DNA of 64,000 nt from Evansella cellulosilytica DSM 2522. GTDB taxonomy: Bacteria; Bacillota; Bacilli; Bacillales; Salisediminibacteriaceae. The notes beneath the pieces were generated by a model. The model saw only the letters and a program-made list of their open reading frames with translations. It ran no database searches and had not been told where the DNA came from. The stretch covers positions 2,976,001-3,040,000 of the forward strand of contig NC_014829.1 of NCBI RefSeq assembly GCF_000177235.2, written 5' to 3'. Of the stretch, positions 7,682-16,491 are shown in pieces. Position numbers and translations under genes: made by a program. Position 1 is the stretch's first letter; each line of letters begins with the position of its first letter.

Positions 7682-8872
7682 ATGGAAACAAAAAAAGGAT
7701 ATAAAAAAGCATCCTTATTAGAAGTGTTATGGGTGTCGTTGCGTTTAGGCTTAACTTCCTTTGGAGGACCTATCGCTCACTTAGGATATTTTCATAATGA
7801 GTATGTTCGTCGTAGAAAATGGTTAGACGAGCAAGGGTATGCTGACTTAGTTGCACTCTGTCAATTCTTACCTGGTCCTGCTAGTAGCCAAGTAGGTATC
7901 GGCATAGGAGTAATGAGAAAAGGGTTATTAGGTGGACTGATGGCTTTTATTGGATTTACACTTCCATCAGTCATTGCACTCGTCATCTTTGCATTATTTG
8001 TACAAGGCTTTGATATCAGTAATGCAGGTTGGATTCAAGGCCTAAAGATTGTCGCTGTCGCTGTCGTTGCTCATGCAATACTTGGAATGGCACAAAAGCT
8101 GACTCCTGATGTCAAAAGACGTACAATTGCTCTCTTTGCTGTTATTGTCACCCTTTTATGGCAAACGGTAGTCACACAAGTGGTTATTATCGTTGTTGCA
8201 GCATTGATTGGTTATTGGCTTTATCGAGAGCAAAAGGCTCCATCGACATCACGTTTTGAAGTTCCTATTAGTAAAAAGTTTGCAACTTCATGTTTAATTA
8301 TATTTTTTGGTCTTCTCATATTACTCCCTTTTTTGAGAGAGATTACTTCCATTCATTGGATTGCAATGTTTGATAGCTTTTATCGTGCCGGTTCACTCGT
8401 GTTTGGTGGTGGTCACGTTGTTTTACCTCTTATTGAGCGAGAGCTAGTCCCAGTCGGTTGGATAACAGAGGAGGCATTTTTAGCTGGATATGGTGCTACC
8501 CAAGCTGTTCCGGGCCCATTATTTACATTTGCTGCTTATTTAGGAGCAATCATGGACGGCTGGTTTGGCGCGTTCATTGCTACTATAGCGATTTTTCTAC
8601 CTGCATTCCTGCTTATTTTAGGAACGCTGCCATTTTGGGGTATGTTAAGAAATAATCCTAAAATTCAAGGTGCACTTTTTGGTGTAAATGCAGCTGTAGT
8701 CGGGATTTTAATTGCAGCTTTATATCATCCAATATGGACGAGTTCCATACTCTCCCCTATTGATTTTGCTTTAGCAGCAGTGCTGTTTAGTATGCTTGTA
8801 TTTTGGAAGTTACCGCCTTGGATCGTCGTGCTCGCTGGGGCAATTGGTGGAACGGTTATCAATATATTATAG
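7682..8872 (+). CDS. chrA: Chromate efflux transporter (CHR family, two-domain)
   Basis: A 396-residue inner-membrane protein with two homologous CHR domains. The N-terminal half has GLTSFGGPIAHLGYFHNEY (about 22-40) and CQFLPGPASSQVGIGIG. The C-terminal half repeats the pattern with GSLVFGGGHVVLPLIE and ATQAVPGPLFTFAAYLG. Long-chain CHR proteins export chromate using the proton motive force. The start at 7682 has TGGAGTG ten bases upstream. It is the second gene of a padR-chrA operon and is followed by a terminator. Some CHR proteins have other or unknown anionic substrates, so the specificity is inferred from family membership. Confidence 0.9.
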   Translation: METKKGYKKASLLEVLWVSLRLGLTSFGGPIAHLGYFHNEYVRRRKWLDEQGYADLVALCQFLPGPASSQVGIGIGVMRKGLLGGLMAFIGFTLPSVIALVIFALFVQGFDISNAGWIQGLKIVAVAVVAHAILGMAQKLTPDVKRRTIALFAVIVTLLWQTVVTQVVIIVVAALIGYWLYREQKAPSTSRFEVPISKKFATSCLIIFFGLLILLPFLREITSIHWIAMFDSFYRAGSLVFGGGHVVLPLIERELVPVGWITEEAFLAGYGATQAVPGPLFTFAAYLGAIMDGWFGAFIATIAIFLPAFLLILGTLPFWGMLRNNPKIQGALFGVNAAVVGILIAALYHPIWTSSILSPIDFALAAVLFSMLVFWKLPPWIVVLAGAIGGTVINIL

Positions 8873-8911
8873 TTACCAATCAGATCATGTTGTTTATCTA
8901 AGAAAGTCGGT

Positions 8912-8945
8912 TGACACAAAAGGTTACTATTTTCCTTTTGTGTCA
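8912..8945 (+). terminator. Terminator between chrA and the RNase H-like gene
   Basis: TGACACAAAAGG pairs perfectly with CCTTTTGTGTCA across a 10-base AT loop, and a short T stretch follows. It can serve chrA and possibly the convergent minus-strand gene. Confidence 0.75.
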
Positions 8946-8995
8946 TCATTTAAGCAACACGAGTTGCCTCCACAGTCACTTTTAGTGGCCCCTCG

Positions 8996-9652
8996 TCAAG
9001 TGATCTCCATCGTACTCTCAATTTCTATTTCACTTAAAGCCTGCGTGGCGAGGTGATCTGCTTCCTTGTTCTCTTTTCTTGAAACGAGTGTAAATGTTGG
9101 TCTAATACCTAATTGCTTTAACTTGCTTTCGATTCGGTCGGCCCAATTATTTAATACATCCTCCATACACGGCCACTCCCCAATCAGTTGATTAATGACG
9201 ACTTGGGAATCTCCAATGATTGTCACTGGCAGGTGATGAACACCTAACTCTTCTAACTGCTGGATAGAAAAGTAAAGTGCTGCATATTCAGCTTCATTAT
9301 TTGAATCAAGTACATCTACTAATTCATTTTTTCTTAGTCGGTAAGTCTTTTTATTCTTTTCATAATAAATCGCACATCCTAACCCAGAAATCTTCTCTTC
9401 CAAATTAAAGCCACCATCGAAGTAAATGGTTACATTGTGTGGTTCAGTCTCAATTTCCTTCGTATACTTTTTTACTTCTTTTAACGTCCATGAATTTTCT
9501 TCATTGTCTATAAAAAGTAAATTTTTTATCCTACCTGTGTTTTGTAAGTCTTCTGCTATTAATATAGCTTGTTCGACATTCATGTTTTCTGATGAAAATG
9601 TTGTTATTTGACCTTTTACAGTTTTATATGTAACTTCTATCCTCACATTCAA
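8996..9652 (-). CDS. RNase H-like (RNase HI fold) protein
   Basis: A 218-residue protein. The N-terminal ~70 residues form a small domain (KGQITTFSSENMNVEQA...). A type-1 RNase H domain follows with the acidic residues expected for catalysis: D in IYFDGGF (about 79), E in NNEAEYAAL (about 119), D in IIGDSQVV (about 146) and a final D in ENKEADHLAT (about 200). It is similar in plan to B. subtilis YpeP/YpdQ, for which RNase H activity was reported weak or absent, so its substrate is uncertain. The TTG start at 9652 has AAGGGGAG eight bases upstream. It is a monocistronic gene between two terminators. Confidence 0.85.
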   Translation of the reverse strand: MNVRIEVTYKTVKGQITTFSSENMNVEQAILIAEDLQNTGRIKNLLFIDNEENSWTLKEVKKYTKEIETEPHNVTIYFDGGFNLEEKISGLGCAIYYEKNKKTYRLRKNELVDVLDSNNEAEYAALYFSIQQLEELGVHHLPVTIIGDSQVVINQLIGEWPCMEDVLNNWADRIESKLKQLGIRPTFTLVSRKENKEADHLATQALSEIEIESTMEIT

Positions 9653-9730
9653 AAGAAAGTCTCCCCTTGTTGTTCATTCTATTTACCTTAATATCACCTA
9701 AAGTGCCCTTATTTATCAAGTTCGATGAGT

Positions 9731-9761
9731 AAAAAAGAGAATGACTTTGCGTCACCCTCTC
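9731..9761 (-). terminator. Terminator of the nitronate monooxygenase gene
   Basis: On the minus strand GAGAGGGTGAC pairs with GTCATTCTC and is followed by six T residues. It lies just past the stop at 9777. Confidence 0.8.
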
Positions 9762-9776
9762 ATACATCATTTATCT

Positions 9777-10736
9777 TTAACTATTAACGATTTGTGTCTC
9801 AAGTAACTCACGAACAATACGATCAATAATCTGCTTCACTGGTAAAATATCATTGATTTCATGAACGCGAGAACCACTAAAAACAAGTCCTTCTTCCGCA
9901 TCACCGTCTTTCGCCTTTAAAAGAGAATCATAAATACAAAATCTATGTGAGCATTTCTTTAAGCAAGATACACACTTCTCAATTTTCACTTTTTTATCGT
10001 CACTAATTTTTTCAGTAAAATTATTTTTGATTGCTCTTCCCGGTAATCCGACTACAGATTGAATAATCGTAGTGTCTTGACTTTTAATATATTTTTCCTT
10101 AAACGACAGAGGCGCATCACATTCAACACTTGCAACAAACCTTGACCCCATTTGGACAGCTGCCGCTCCCATATCAAGTGCCTTTCTCACGTCTTCCCCA
10201 TTCACTATACCTCCAGCAGCAATGACGGGAATCTCTACTGCTTCGATGACTTCCGGTAATATATCAAATAAAGGTCGATCAGTTCCAAGATGTCCGCCAG
10301 CTTCACACCCCTCAACAACAACGGCTGCTGCTCCTAGCCTTTGCGACATTTTTGCCAACTTGCTTGACGAAACAATAGATATAACTGGTATGTTGTATTG
10401 CTTCCCCCACGCATACATATCTCTCGAAATACCAGCACCTGATATGATAAAATCAACCTTTTCTTCCATAGCGACCTTTATCTTTTCTGCAAAGTCTGTC
10501 ATCGCATATAATACGTTGACACCAATATACCCTGCTCCATTCGTTAATTGTCTCGCTTTTTTAATATGATCTCTTAATTCTGCAATAGAAATTCCAGTTC
10601 CTGAAATGATACCAATTCCTCCTGCATTCGCAACGGCAGAGGCTAATCCACTTAAAGATATACCTACTCCCATTCCCCCCTGAATGATCGGAAACTTTGG
10701 CTTCATATGCCCGATTGTTAATTGTGGAATACGCAT
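9777..10736 (-). CDS. Nitronate monooxygenase / FabK-like FMN enzyme
   Basis: A 319-residue TIM-barrel flavoprotein of the 2-nitropropane dioxygenase family. FMN-site motifs are clear: IQGGMGVGISLSGLASAVANAGG near the start, AGGHLGTD at about 145-152, IAAGGIVNGEDVRKALDMGA at about 172-191 and QMGSRFVAS. The family includes nitronate monooxygenases, which detoxify alkyl nitronates, and the enoyl-ACP reductase FabK. I cannot separate the two from sequence alone. A cysteine-rich segment near residues 251-262 (CVSCLKKCSHRFC) could bind a metal or Fe-S cluster, and a comparable insert occurs in some clostridial members. The start at 10736 has GGGAGG seven bases upstream. Confidence 0.85.
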   Translation of the reverse strand: MRIPQLTIGHMKPKFPIIQGGMGVGISLSGLASAVANAGGIGIISGTGISIAELRDHIKKARQLTNGAGYIGVNVLYAMTDFAEKIKVAMEEKVDFIISGAGISRDMYAWGKQYNIPVISIVSSSKLAKMSQRLGAAAVVVEGCEAGGHLGTDRPLFDILPEVIEAVEIPVIAAGGIVNGEDVRKALDMGAAAVQMGSRFVASVECDAPLSFKEKYIKSQDTTIIQSVVGLPGRAIKNNFTEKISDDKKVKIEKCVSCLKKCSHRFCIYDSLLKAKDGDAEEGLVFSGSRVHEINDILPVKQIIDRIVRELLETQIVNS

Positions 10737-10897
10737 TACGTTCCTCCCTCATTTCATTAATATTGTACTTGAAAAACTACCCAAACATATCGTAGCAATT
10801 GGGGTATACGTTTACAATTGACATTTGTCACTAGGTACTAATATTTGGTTATAAAAGTTTGCTTTCAAATACAAAATTCAAACTTTTCAAAATAATA

Positions 10898-10914
10898 TGT
10901 TAGATTTTCTAACG
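10898..10914 (+). promoter_or_regulatory. GlnR/TnrA operator 1 of glnA
   Basis: TGTTAGATTTTCTAACG fits the GlnR/TnrA consensus TGTNA-N7-TNACA at all but the last base and is a good inverted repeat. It lies 69 bases upstream of a second, perfect site, as in the double-operator layout of the B. subtilis glnRA promoter. Confidence 0.7.
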
Positions 10915-10966
10915 AATATCATTACAAACCTTCAAAGTTATTTTAAAGTATAAACATAACAAAGGA

Positions 10967-10983
10967 TGTTAACTACGTTCACA
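10967..10983 (+). promoter_or_regulatory. GlnR/TnrA operator 2 of glnA
   Basis: TGTTAACTACGTTCACA matches TGTNA-N7-TNACA at every defined position. It ends three bases before the GAAGGGG ribosome-binding site, so it probably lies at or beyond the transcription start, where a bound regulator would act as a block. Confidence 0.75.
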
Positions 10984-11003
10984 CAGAAGGGGATGTTTTT
11001 AAA

Positions 11004-12371
11004 ATGACAGTAGCAACAGGTAATTCTTTAACAAAAGCTAATCGTGTCGCGGAGATTGAGGAAGTAATTAAGGAGAAAAATGTTGAGCTTTTACACTTAC
11101 AATTTGTAGATATTGAGGGAATTTTAAAACATGTAACTGTAACAGCTGAGCAGCTAGATTCCGTTGTAGATGGTAAAATCATGTTTGACGGATCTTCTAT
11201 TCAAGGCTTCTCACCAATCAATAAATCTGATTTATATTTACAGCCAGATTTAAGAAGCTTTGCGGTACTACCTTGGTCGGTCGAAGAAGGTTATTCTGAA
11301 GCTAGGTTCATATGTAGCGTAAAAAATCCAGACGGAACGGACTTTGATGGTGACCCTCGTAACGTACTGAAAAGAACAGTGGAAAGAGCCGAAGAACAGG
11401 GTTATGCCATTAATGTCGGACCTGAACTTGAATTTTTCTTATTCGAAACAGATGAAACAGGTCGTCCAACACAGCAAACACAAGATTTCGCGGGTTATTT
11501 CGAGCCATCACCACACGATAACGGTGAAAAAGTTAGACTTGAGATTTACCGTGCATTAAAGGCAATGGGCTTTACAATTGAAGCTTCTCACCATGAGGTA
11601 GCTCGTGGCCAGCACGAAATAAACTTTAAATACTCTGATGCGCTAACTACTGCAGATAACGCAATCACATACAAATGGGTAGTAAAAACAGTTGCGAAAA
11701 AGTTCGGACTACACGCAACATTTATGCCAAAACCAATTGCAGGGGAAAATGGGAGTGGGATGCATACGAACATTTCATTATTCGATATTAAAAAAGGGGA
11801 AAATGCCTTTTATGATACGAATGACGAAAAGGAGCTTTCAGCAACAGCTTATCAATTTATTGCCGGATTATTAACTAACGTGAAAGGATTTGCAGCTGTA
11901 ACAAATCCCCTAGTTAATTCTTATAAGCGTTTAGTTCCTGGATACGAGGCACCTTGTTATATCGCTTGGTCTGCTTCTAATCGTTCAGCTCTTATTCGTA
12001 TCCCTGCTATGCGTGGACCTGCAACGAGAGTAGAAATTCGTTGCCCAGACCCTACTGCTAATCCATATTTAGCATTTGCTATTATTGCATCCGCTGGATT
12101 AGACGGTGTAGAAAAAGGATTAGAAGCTCCAGACTCATTTGATGAAGATATTTTCAGTATGAGTGCAGAAGAGTTATTCCTTCAAGAGATTGACAATTTA
12201 CCAACTAGCTTAGAATTTGCTGTAGCTGAATTTGAAAAAGGTGAAATTGGTAGAAAAACATTTGGTGACCACGTATTTAGTGAATATATAGATTTAAAAC
12301 GTGAAGAGCTAGATAGCTTCCGTACTACTGTTCATGGTTGGGAACTAGAAAACTATCAAACTAAATTTTAA
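11004..12371 (+). CDS. glnA: Glutamine synthetase, type I
   Basis: A 455-residue GSI that forms glutamine from glutamate, ammonia and ATP, normally as a cytoplasmic dodecamer. Recognisable blocks are IMFDGSSIQGF (about 54-64), VGPELEFFLFE (about 140), HHEVARGQHEINFKY (about 196-210), KPIAGENGSGMHTN (about 246-259) and NRSALIRIPAMRGPATRVEIRCPDPTANPYLAFA (about 327-360). It has an N-terminal extension of about 11 residues relative to the 444-residue B. subtilis enzyme, and the substrate-loop sequence (PAMRGPATR) differs from the B. subtilis form. No glnR lies beside it, although two GlnR/TnrA operators precede it. It may therefore be an extra GS paralogue, or glnA separated from glnR. The start at 11004 has GAAGGGG 11 bases upstream. 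Confidence 0.93.
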   Translation: MTVATGNSLTKANRVAEIEEVIKEKNVELLHLQFVDIEGILKHVTVTAEQLDSVVDGKIMFDGSSIQGFSPINKSDLYLQPDLRSFAVLPWSVEEGYSEARFICSVKNPDGTDFDGDPRNVLKRTVERAEEQGYAINVGPELEFFLFETDETGRPTQQTQDFAGYFEPSPHDNGEKVRLEIYRALKAMGFTIEASHHEVARGQHEINFKYSDALTTADNAITYKWVVKTVAKKFGLHATFMPKPIAGENGSGMHTNISLFDIKKGENAFYDTNDEKELSATAYQFIAGLLTNVKGFAAVTNPLVNSYKRLVPGYEAPCYIAWSASNRSALIRIPAMRGPATRVEIRCPDPTANPYLAFAIIASAGLDGVEKGLEAPDSFDEDIFSMSAEELFLQEIDNLPTSLEFAVAEFEKGEIGRKTFGDHVFSEYIDLKREELDSFRTTVHGWELENYQTKF

Positions 12372-12393
12372 TATTATAAGAAAAGGGTGATTC

Positions 12394-12418
12394 AAAGGGT
12401 GATTTTGAGTCACCCTTT
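12394..12418. terminator. Bidirectional terminator behind glnA
   Basis: AAAGGGTGA pairs perfectly with TCACCCTTT around a 7-base loop between the convergent glnA and the minus-strand membrane protein gene. The T tract is short on both strands. Confidence 0.6.
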
Positions 12419-12846
12419 CAGTAGTTCAGCGCTTCTAGAAGTTCCTTTTTCTTTTTCGTTAATATGGTAGTAGTTAACCAATAAATGCAGCCACCAAACA
12501 TATAAGCGACGATATCCCAAGGGTCAGTGACACTATTAGATAGATACATCGGTGTCACGTACTCCCAAAAAATTCCTACAACGAACGTAAACGACGACAC
12601 CTTTAAGAAGCTATTTATGTATAAATGATTTTGTTTTCCAATAAGTATGATTGTATTTGCAATAGCAACTATCATTACACCGCCAAAGATATCATTAAAG
12701 TACGAATGGATGAAAAAGTGATCTGTCATCTTTTTAATATAATATGTATTAAAAGCATAAATAAGAGCACATAGAATAATAATCGTTACGTTTAAAATAG
12801 AGACAAAATAAGTACTGCTACAATAATTGCACCGACTACTCCCCAA
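12418..12846 (-). CDS. Small integral membrane protein of unknown function
   Basis: A protein of up to 142 residues with four hydrophobic segments and the conserved-looking stretch WEYVTPMYLSNSVTDPWDIVAYMFGG near the C-terminus, ending in a lysine-rich tail (TKKKKE). I do not recognise a characterised family. The WE...DxWD...G pattern resembles that of small uncharacterised membrane proteins. The start is uncertain: the TTG at 12846 has no good ribosome-binding site and lies inside the preceding gene, overlapping it by 55 bases. The next candidate, an ATG about 40 codons on, would remove the first membrane segment. Translational coupling to the zinc-ribbon gene is likely. Confidence 0.55.
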   Translation of the reverse strand: MGSSRCNYCSSTYFVSILNVTIIILCALIYAFNTYYIKKMTDHFFIHSYFNDIFGGVMIVAIANTIILIGKQNHLYINSFLKVSSFTFVVGIFWEYVTPMYLSNSVTDPWDIVAYMFGGCIYWLTTTILTKKKKELLEALNY

Positions 12847-12977
12847 AAAGATAAGCCATTCCCTCCTTGTTGTGGTTGTTCTTGGATTAACCTTTCAAAT
12901 GGAAAACCACAATTCGGACAACTTCCTGCTCTTGTTGAAACGTTATGTCCGCATTCAGGACAAGGTCTTAACGCCAT
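12792..12977 (-). CDS. Zinc-ribbon single-pass membrane protein
   Basis: A 61-residue protein. An N-terminal zinc ribbon has two CxxC pairs (CPECGHNVSTRAGSCPNCG, residues 6-24). A Gln/Gly-rich linker and one C-terminal membrane helix (about 42-61) follow. The layout fits small zinc-ribbon-domain proteins that expose the metal-binding head to the cytoplasm. No specific function can be given. The ATG at 12977 has GGAGG seven bases upstream. The stop lies inside the following membrane-protein gene, so the two probably form one unit. Confidence 0.75.
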   Translation of the reverse strand: MALRPCPECGHNVSTRAGSCPNCGFPFERLIQEQPQQGGNGLSFWGVVGAIIVAVLILSLF

Positions 12978-13089
12978 ATTAATACCTCCGTATAATAAAA
13001 TAGAAATTTTCTAAATACTTAATATAATGATAAACTTTGCTCTTCTAAGTATCAATCCTTTTACAAATTTATCAGTAGCAGTTTGATAT

Positions 13090-13101
13090 TTGTTATAACA
13101 A
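13090..13101. promoter_or_regulatory. Operator palindrome shared by the GntR gene and the kinase/GH4 operon
   Basis: TTGTTATAACAA is a perfect 12-base palindrome 110 bases upstream of the GntR-family start. The same palindrome, within an identical 14-base TTTGTTATAACAAC, stands upstream of the kinase gene at 16492-16503. This suggests autoregulation plus control of that operon. Confidence 0.7.
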
Positions 13102-13211
13102 CGATTAAGCACTTTCACCAAATTAGCTTTTCTTTTATATTGTATTTTAGTAAACTTCTAATTAATTACAACGAAATATCTCTCAACGCTATCCAAATGA
13201 GGTGATGGACA

Positions 13212-13949
13212 ATGGCTAAAGAAAAGTTGGAATCTTTACATCACAAACTAAAGAAACAAATCATTCAAAACATCCAAAATGGAACATATAAATCTGAGGA
13301 CAAACTACCTACTGAAATGCAACTGTGTAACGAATATAATGTTAGTCGAACAACAGTAAGGATTGCTTTACAGCAATTAGTAGCTGAAGGTCGCATTTAT
13401 AAAATTCAAGGAAAAGGTACTTTTGTATCAAGCTCAAAAATACATCAATCGCTTACTACTGCGAAAAAAGGATTTACTAAACAAATGATCGAGCAAGGAT
13501 ACGAACCAAGCACTAAAGTACTTGTACTTGATGTCATTCCTGCAGATGAAACAGTAGCAGGTCCGCTACAAATAAAAGAAAACGATCCAGTGACAAAACT
13601 TGTAAGAATTCGTTATGCTAACGAAGATCCGTTACAATATGAAATAGCCTATATTCCTTGGGGGGTAGCTCCTGGTTTAAGTCATGATAAAAAGGAATGC
13701 GAAAATTCCCTTTTTCAATTATTAGAAAAAAAATACGATGTAAAAATTGAACGAACTGTAGAAGCAATAGAACCAATTTTAAGCAACAAAGAAATCAGTA
13801 ACTACTTAAATATTAAAGAGGGTTCACCAATTTTTTCATTAGAAACAACTACATATAATACGAAACAGCAAGTAATCGAATATTCTAAGGCATACTTTCG
13901 TGGGGACCGTTCAAAGTTTGTTATAGAGAGATTATACAACGAAAATTAA
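13212..13949 (+). CDS. GntR-family (HutC/UTRA) transcriptional regulator
   Basis: A 245-residue regulator. The N-terminal winged helix spans about 5-72, with KLPTEMQLCNEYNVSRTTVRIALQQLVAEGRIYKIQGKGTFV as the classic GntR pattern. The C-terminal UTRA ligand-binding domain runs from about 90 to 240. UTRA regulators commonly sense phosphosugars and repress sugar-catabolic operons. It converges on a GH4/kinase operon and shares a perfect operator palindrome with that operon's promoter, so it is probably its repressor and autoregulated. The start at 13212 follows GAGGTGATGGACA. No sugar transporter gene lies nearby. Confidence 0.9.
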   Translation: MAKEKLESLHHKLKKQIIQNIQNGTYKSEDKLPTEMQLCNEYNVSRTTVRIALQQLVAEGRIYKIQGKGTFVSSSKIHQSLTTAKKGFTKQMIEQGYEPSTKVLVLDVIPADETVAGPLQIKENDPVTKLVRIRYANEDPLQYEIAYIPWGVAPGLSHDKKECENSLFQLLEKKYDVKIERTVEAIEPILSNKEISNYLNIKEGSPIFSLETTTYNTKQQVIEYSKAYFRGDRSKFVIERLYNEN

Positions 13950-14062
13950 ATAGTGGTTTTGAAAAGGGATAAAGTAGTTTTATGTTTGTCTATTTGGATA
14001 CTTTTTTATTTCTTTAAAATTGTGCTAGTAGACGTACTTCACACGCTATTTCTTTTGCTCAA

Positions 14063-14090
14063 GGGCAAATGGCTACTCGCCATCTGCCCC
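14063..14090. terminator. Hairpin between convergent gntR-type and GH4 genes
   Basis: GGGCAAATGGC pairs with GCCATCTGCCC (one mismatch) around TACTC. It has no long T tract on either strand, so termination is likely but not certain. Confidence 0.45.
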
Positions 14091-14145
14091 CTTACTACCC
14101 ATGACCGGTAAGCCCACATTTCAGCCTATCATCGCCATAACGCTA

Positions 14146-15456
14146 TTATACAAATTGAGGTAAATAATGACGGTTTTCACGAAGAATGTCATCTAGTATT
14201 TTTTTAGCAACGTCTGAATCTGCTACTAATGGGTGTGTTATTAAAGCTTGTAAGGCAATGCCATAATCTCCTTTAACTGCAGCAGTAACCGTTAATTCCT
14301 CATAAGCCTTCACAACTTGTAATAAGCCTCGTATATGCGGAGATAATTCGGTTTCAATTTGGATAGGATGTGCTCCGTTACGATCTATCACACAATTCAC
14401 TTCAATGGAAACATCATCTGGCAACTGTTTGATCAATCCATTATTTCGAACATTAACTATTTGAGTATCTTTTTTATTATTGTAAATAGAGCAAATAAGC
14501 TGAACTGCTGCCTCAGAGTAATATGCTCCGCCTCGTTTCTCCAATTCCTTTGGTTTCACTTTTAAATTTGGATCTTTATATTTTTCAAATAAATCATTCT
14601 CGACCTCTTTTACAACGTCTGCTCTCGTGCCCTCTGTTTTAGATTTTTCTATTTGCTCCTTTAACATTTGCTCTGGCATGTAATAATAGCGGTGATAGGC
14701 ACAAGGTAAAGCGTTTATAGACTTTAATAATTGTGGTTCCCACCCTAAATCAGGAATATTCTTTACATGAAGGCCACTATTATTCGCTCTTGTCAGTACA
14801 TCATGCGTGACATTGACACCATTCACTTCTACCTTTGTCGTCCAATTTAGATGATTGATTCCTACCATTTCTAATGACACGTCTGATGGCTTTACATCGA
14901 ACCAGCTTGCTACTTGCATTTGAGTGCCAATAGGTAAGTTGCAAAGCCCTATCGTTTTTACGTTAGAGTGTTTTAACACTGCCTCCGTAACAATGCCAGC
15001 CGGATTCGTAAAGTTTAGCAAAAATGCATCAGGTGCTAATTCCTCGATTTCCTTGCAAATGTCTAATATTACTGGAATCGTTCTAATTGCTTTAGCGAAG
15101 CCACCAGCACCAGTTGTTTCTTGTCCTATACGGTTGTATTTTAAAGGTATTTGTTCATCACGTGCTCTAGCATCTAACATACCGACACGAATTTGTGTGG
15201 TTACGAAGTCTGCACCTTTTATTGCCTTTTTACGATCTGTAGTTAAATGGAGTTCAATCGGTACGTCTGCTTCCTCCAGCATTCTTTTAGCTAAACTGCC
15301 GACGATGTTTAATTTCTCTTCTCCTTCGGGAATGTCTACTAAGTACAATTCTTTCACTGGTAGCTCATTATAGTTCTTTATAAACCCTTCGATTAACTCT
15401 GGTGTATAAGAAGAACCTCCTCCTATAACGGCAATCTTTAAACTATTTCCCTTCAT
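14146..15456 (-). CDS. GH4 6-phospho-beta-glucosidase-type hydrolase
   Basis: A 436-residue NAD- and Mn-dependent glycosidase of family GH4. A Rossmann start reads IAVIGGGSSYTPELIEG. NFTNPAGIVTEAVL lies at about 142-155, the metal-binding Cys is in CNLPIG (about 166-171) and the metal-binding His in GINHLNW (about 194-200). The CNxP form of the motif is typical of the beta-specific 6-phosphoglucosidases (LicH/CelF/BglT) rather than the alpha-specific branch. These enzymes work by NAD-mediated oxidation and elimination on 6-phospho-disaccharides. The ATG at 15456 has GGGGGA upstream, and its first 14 bases overlap the stop of the kinase gene. The disaccharide would need to be phosphorylated, presumably by that kinase or by a PTS elsewhere. 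Confidence 0.87.
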   Translation of the reverse strand: MKGNSLKIAVIGGGSSYTPELIEGFIKNYNELPVKELYLVDIPEGEEKLNIVGSLAKRMLEEADVPIELHLTTDRKKAIKGADFVTTQIRVGMLDARARDEQIPLKYNRIGQETTGAGGFAKAIRTIPVILDICKEIEELAPDAFLLNFTNPAGIVTEAVLKHSNVKTIGLCNLPIGTQMQVASWFDVKPSDVSLEMVGINHLNWTTKVEVNGVNVTHDVLTRANNSGLHVKNIPDLGWEPQLLKSINALPCAYHRYYYMPEQMLKEQIEKSKTEGTRADVVKEVENDLFEKYKDPNLKVKPKELEKRGGAYYSEAAVQLICSIYNNKKDTQIVNVRNNGLIKQLPDDVSIEVNCVIDRNGAHPIQIETELSPHIRGLLQVVKAYEELTVTAAVKGDYGIALQALITHPLVADSDVAKKILDDILRENRHYLPQFV

Positions 15457-16435
15457 GTGAATATCCCCCATATTTTTCAAATTTCTGTTTCATTTCTTCA
15501 GTAACAGGAATACGTAAATGATCCATCGCAAGCATAATCGCTCCATATACAGGCTCAATGTTTGGTATAACAATATTGTAATTAGTAAGTTCTGTTTCTA
15601 ACGTTTCTTTTAATGAACGTAATAGCGTGTTGTTCCTCCCTTTTTGAACAATACTTCCTACAAGCACGATCGGGATATTACCATTTTCTTTAACCATTTG
15701 TAATCGCTTTATTACGGATAATGCGGCAATTCCTAATTCTTTTCCTGATTCGGCTAAAATATCATTTGCCAATGCGTCTCCTTCTTCGGCAACTTCATGG
15801 ACAATTTTTGCAAGTCCAGCAGGGACATGATATATGTCATCGTCTAAATAGCTGTGAAACAACTCTTCCACTGATTCAAAGCCCAAGTATTGCGGTACTT
15901 TATTAGTTAGCACAGATGGTTGCTCTCGAAGCTCCCAAGAACGAATTGTTCTTCTAAATGCTTCTGTTGCAATTTGCCCACCACCAGAGAAGTCTCCGAA
16001 AAAATAGCCAAACCCTCCAGTTTGAATAGTCTCACCCTTCTTATTTCTCCCTGCAGCATTTGTCCCCGTTCCACATACTAAAACGACACCTGTGTAGTCG
16101 TCACTTCCTATACGAAGTCCCTCCATCGTGTCACAAACAACATCCCACTCTTTAAAAGGAAGACGCTTTAAAGCCGGGAGAATAATGTCAAAATCCTTTT
16201 GTCGATCAGCACCAGATAATCCATACTGGACAAATGTAATATCACTGTATTTAAGCTTTGCATTATTTAAGGCCATTTCAATAGCTTTTCTTATTTCTGT
16301 TAAAGCTTTATCCATTCCAACACTTTGATGATTACCACCTCCAGCTATGCCTTCTGCTATGAAGGTACCAGATTGGTCAGTGATTACCGCGTACGTTTTC
16401 GTGCCTCCACCATCAATCCCCATTACATACATCAT
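15443..16435 (-). CDS. BadF/BadG-type sugar kinase (N-acetylglucosamine-kinase-like)
   Basis: A 330-residue ASKHA-fold kinase. Phosphate-1 motif GIDGGGTKTYAVI lies at about 5-17, phosphate-2 VLVCGTGTNAAG at about 122-133, the GGFGYFFGDFSGGGQIA block follows, and the adenosine motif PIVLVGSIVQKGRNN is near 265-279. The family includes GlcNAc and glucosamine kinases that act on the free sugar in the cytoplasm. It is the first gene of a two-gene operon with the GH4 hydrolase. A promoter-like TTGTTA / TATATT pair, 18 bases apart, lies upstream, with the shared palindrome covering the -35. The ATG at 16435 follows AGAAGGAGAAG. The substrate is inferred only. Confidence 0.82.
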   Translation of the reverse strand: MMYVMGIDGGGTKTYAVITDQSGTFIAEGIAGGGNHQSVGMDKALTEIRKAIEMALNNAKLKYSDITFVQYGLSGADRQKDFDIILPALKRLPFKEWDVVCDTMEGLRIGSDDYTGVVLVCGTGTNAAGRNKKGETIQTGGFGYFFGDFSGGGQIATEAFRRTIRSWELREQPSVLTNKVPQYLGFESVEELFHSYLDDDIYHVPAGLAKIVHEVAEEGDALANDILAESGKELGIAALSVIKRLQMVKENGNIPIVLVGSIVQKGRNNTLLRSLKETLETELTNYNIVIPNIEPVYGAIMLAMDHLRIPVTEEMKQKFEKYGGYSHEGK

Positions 16436-16491
16436 TACTCTTCTCCTTCTACACAGATATTTGTAATAAAAATAATATAACAATTTGTCTG

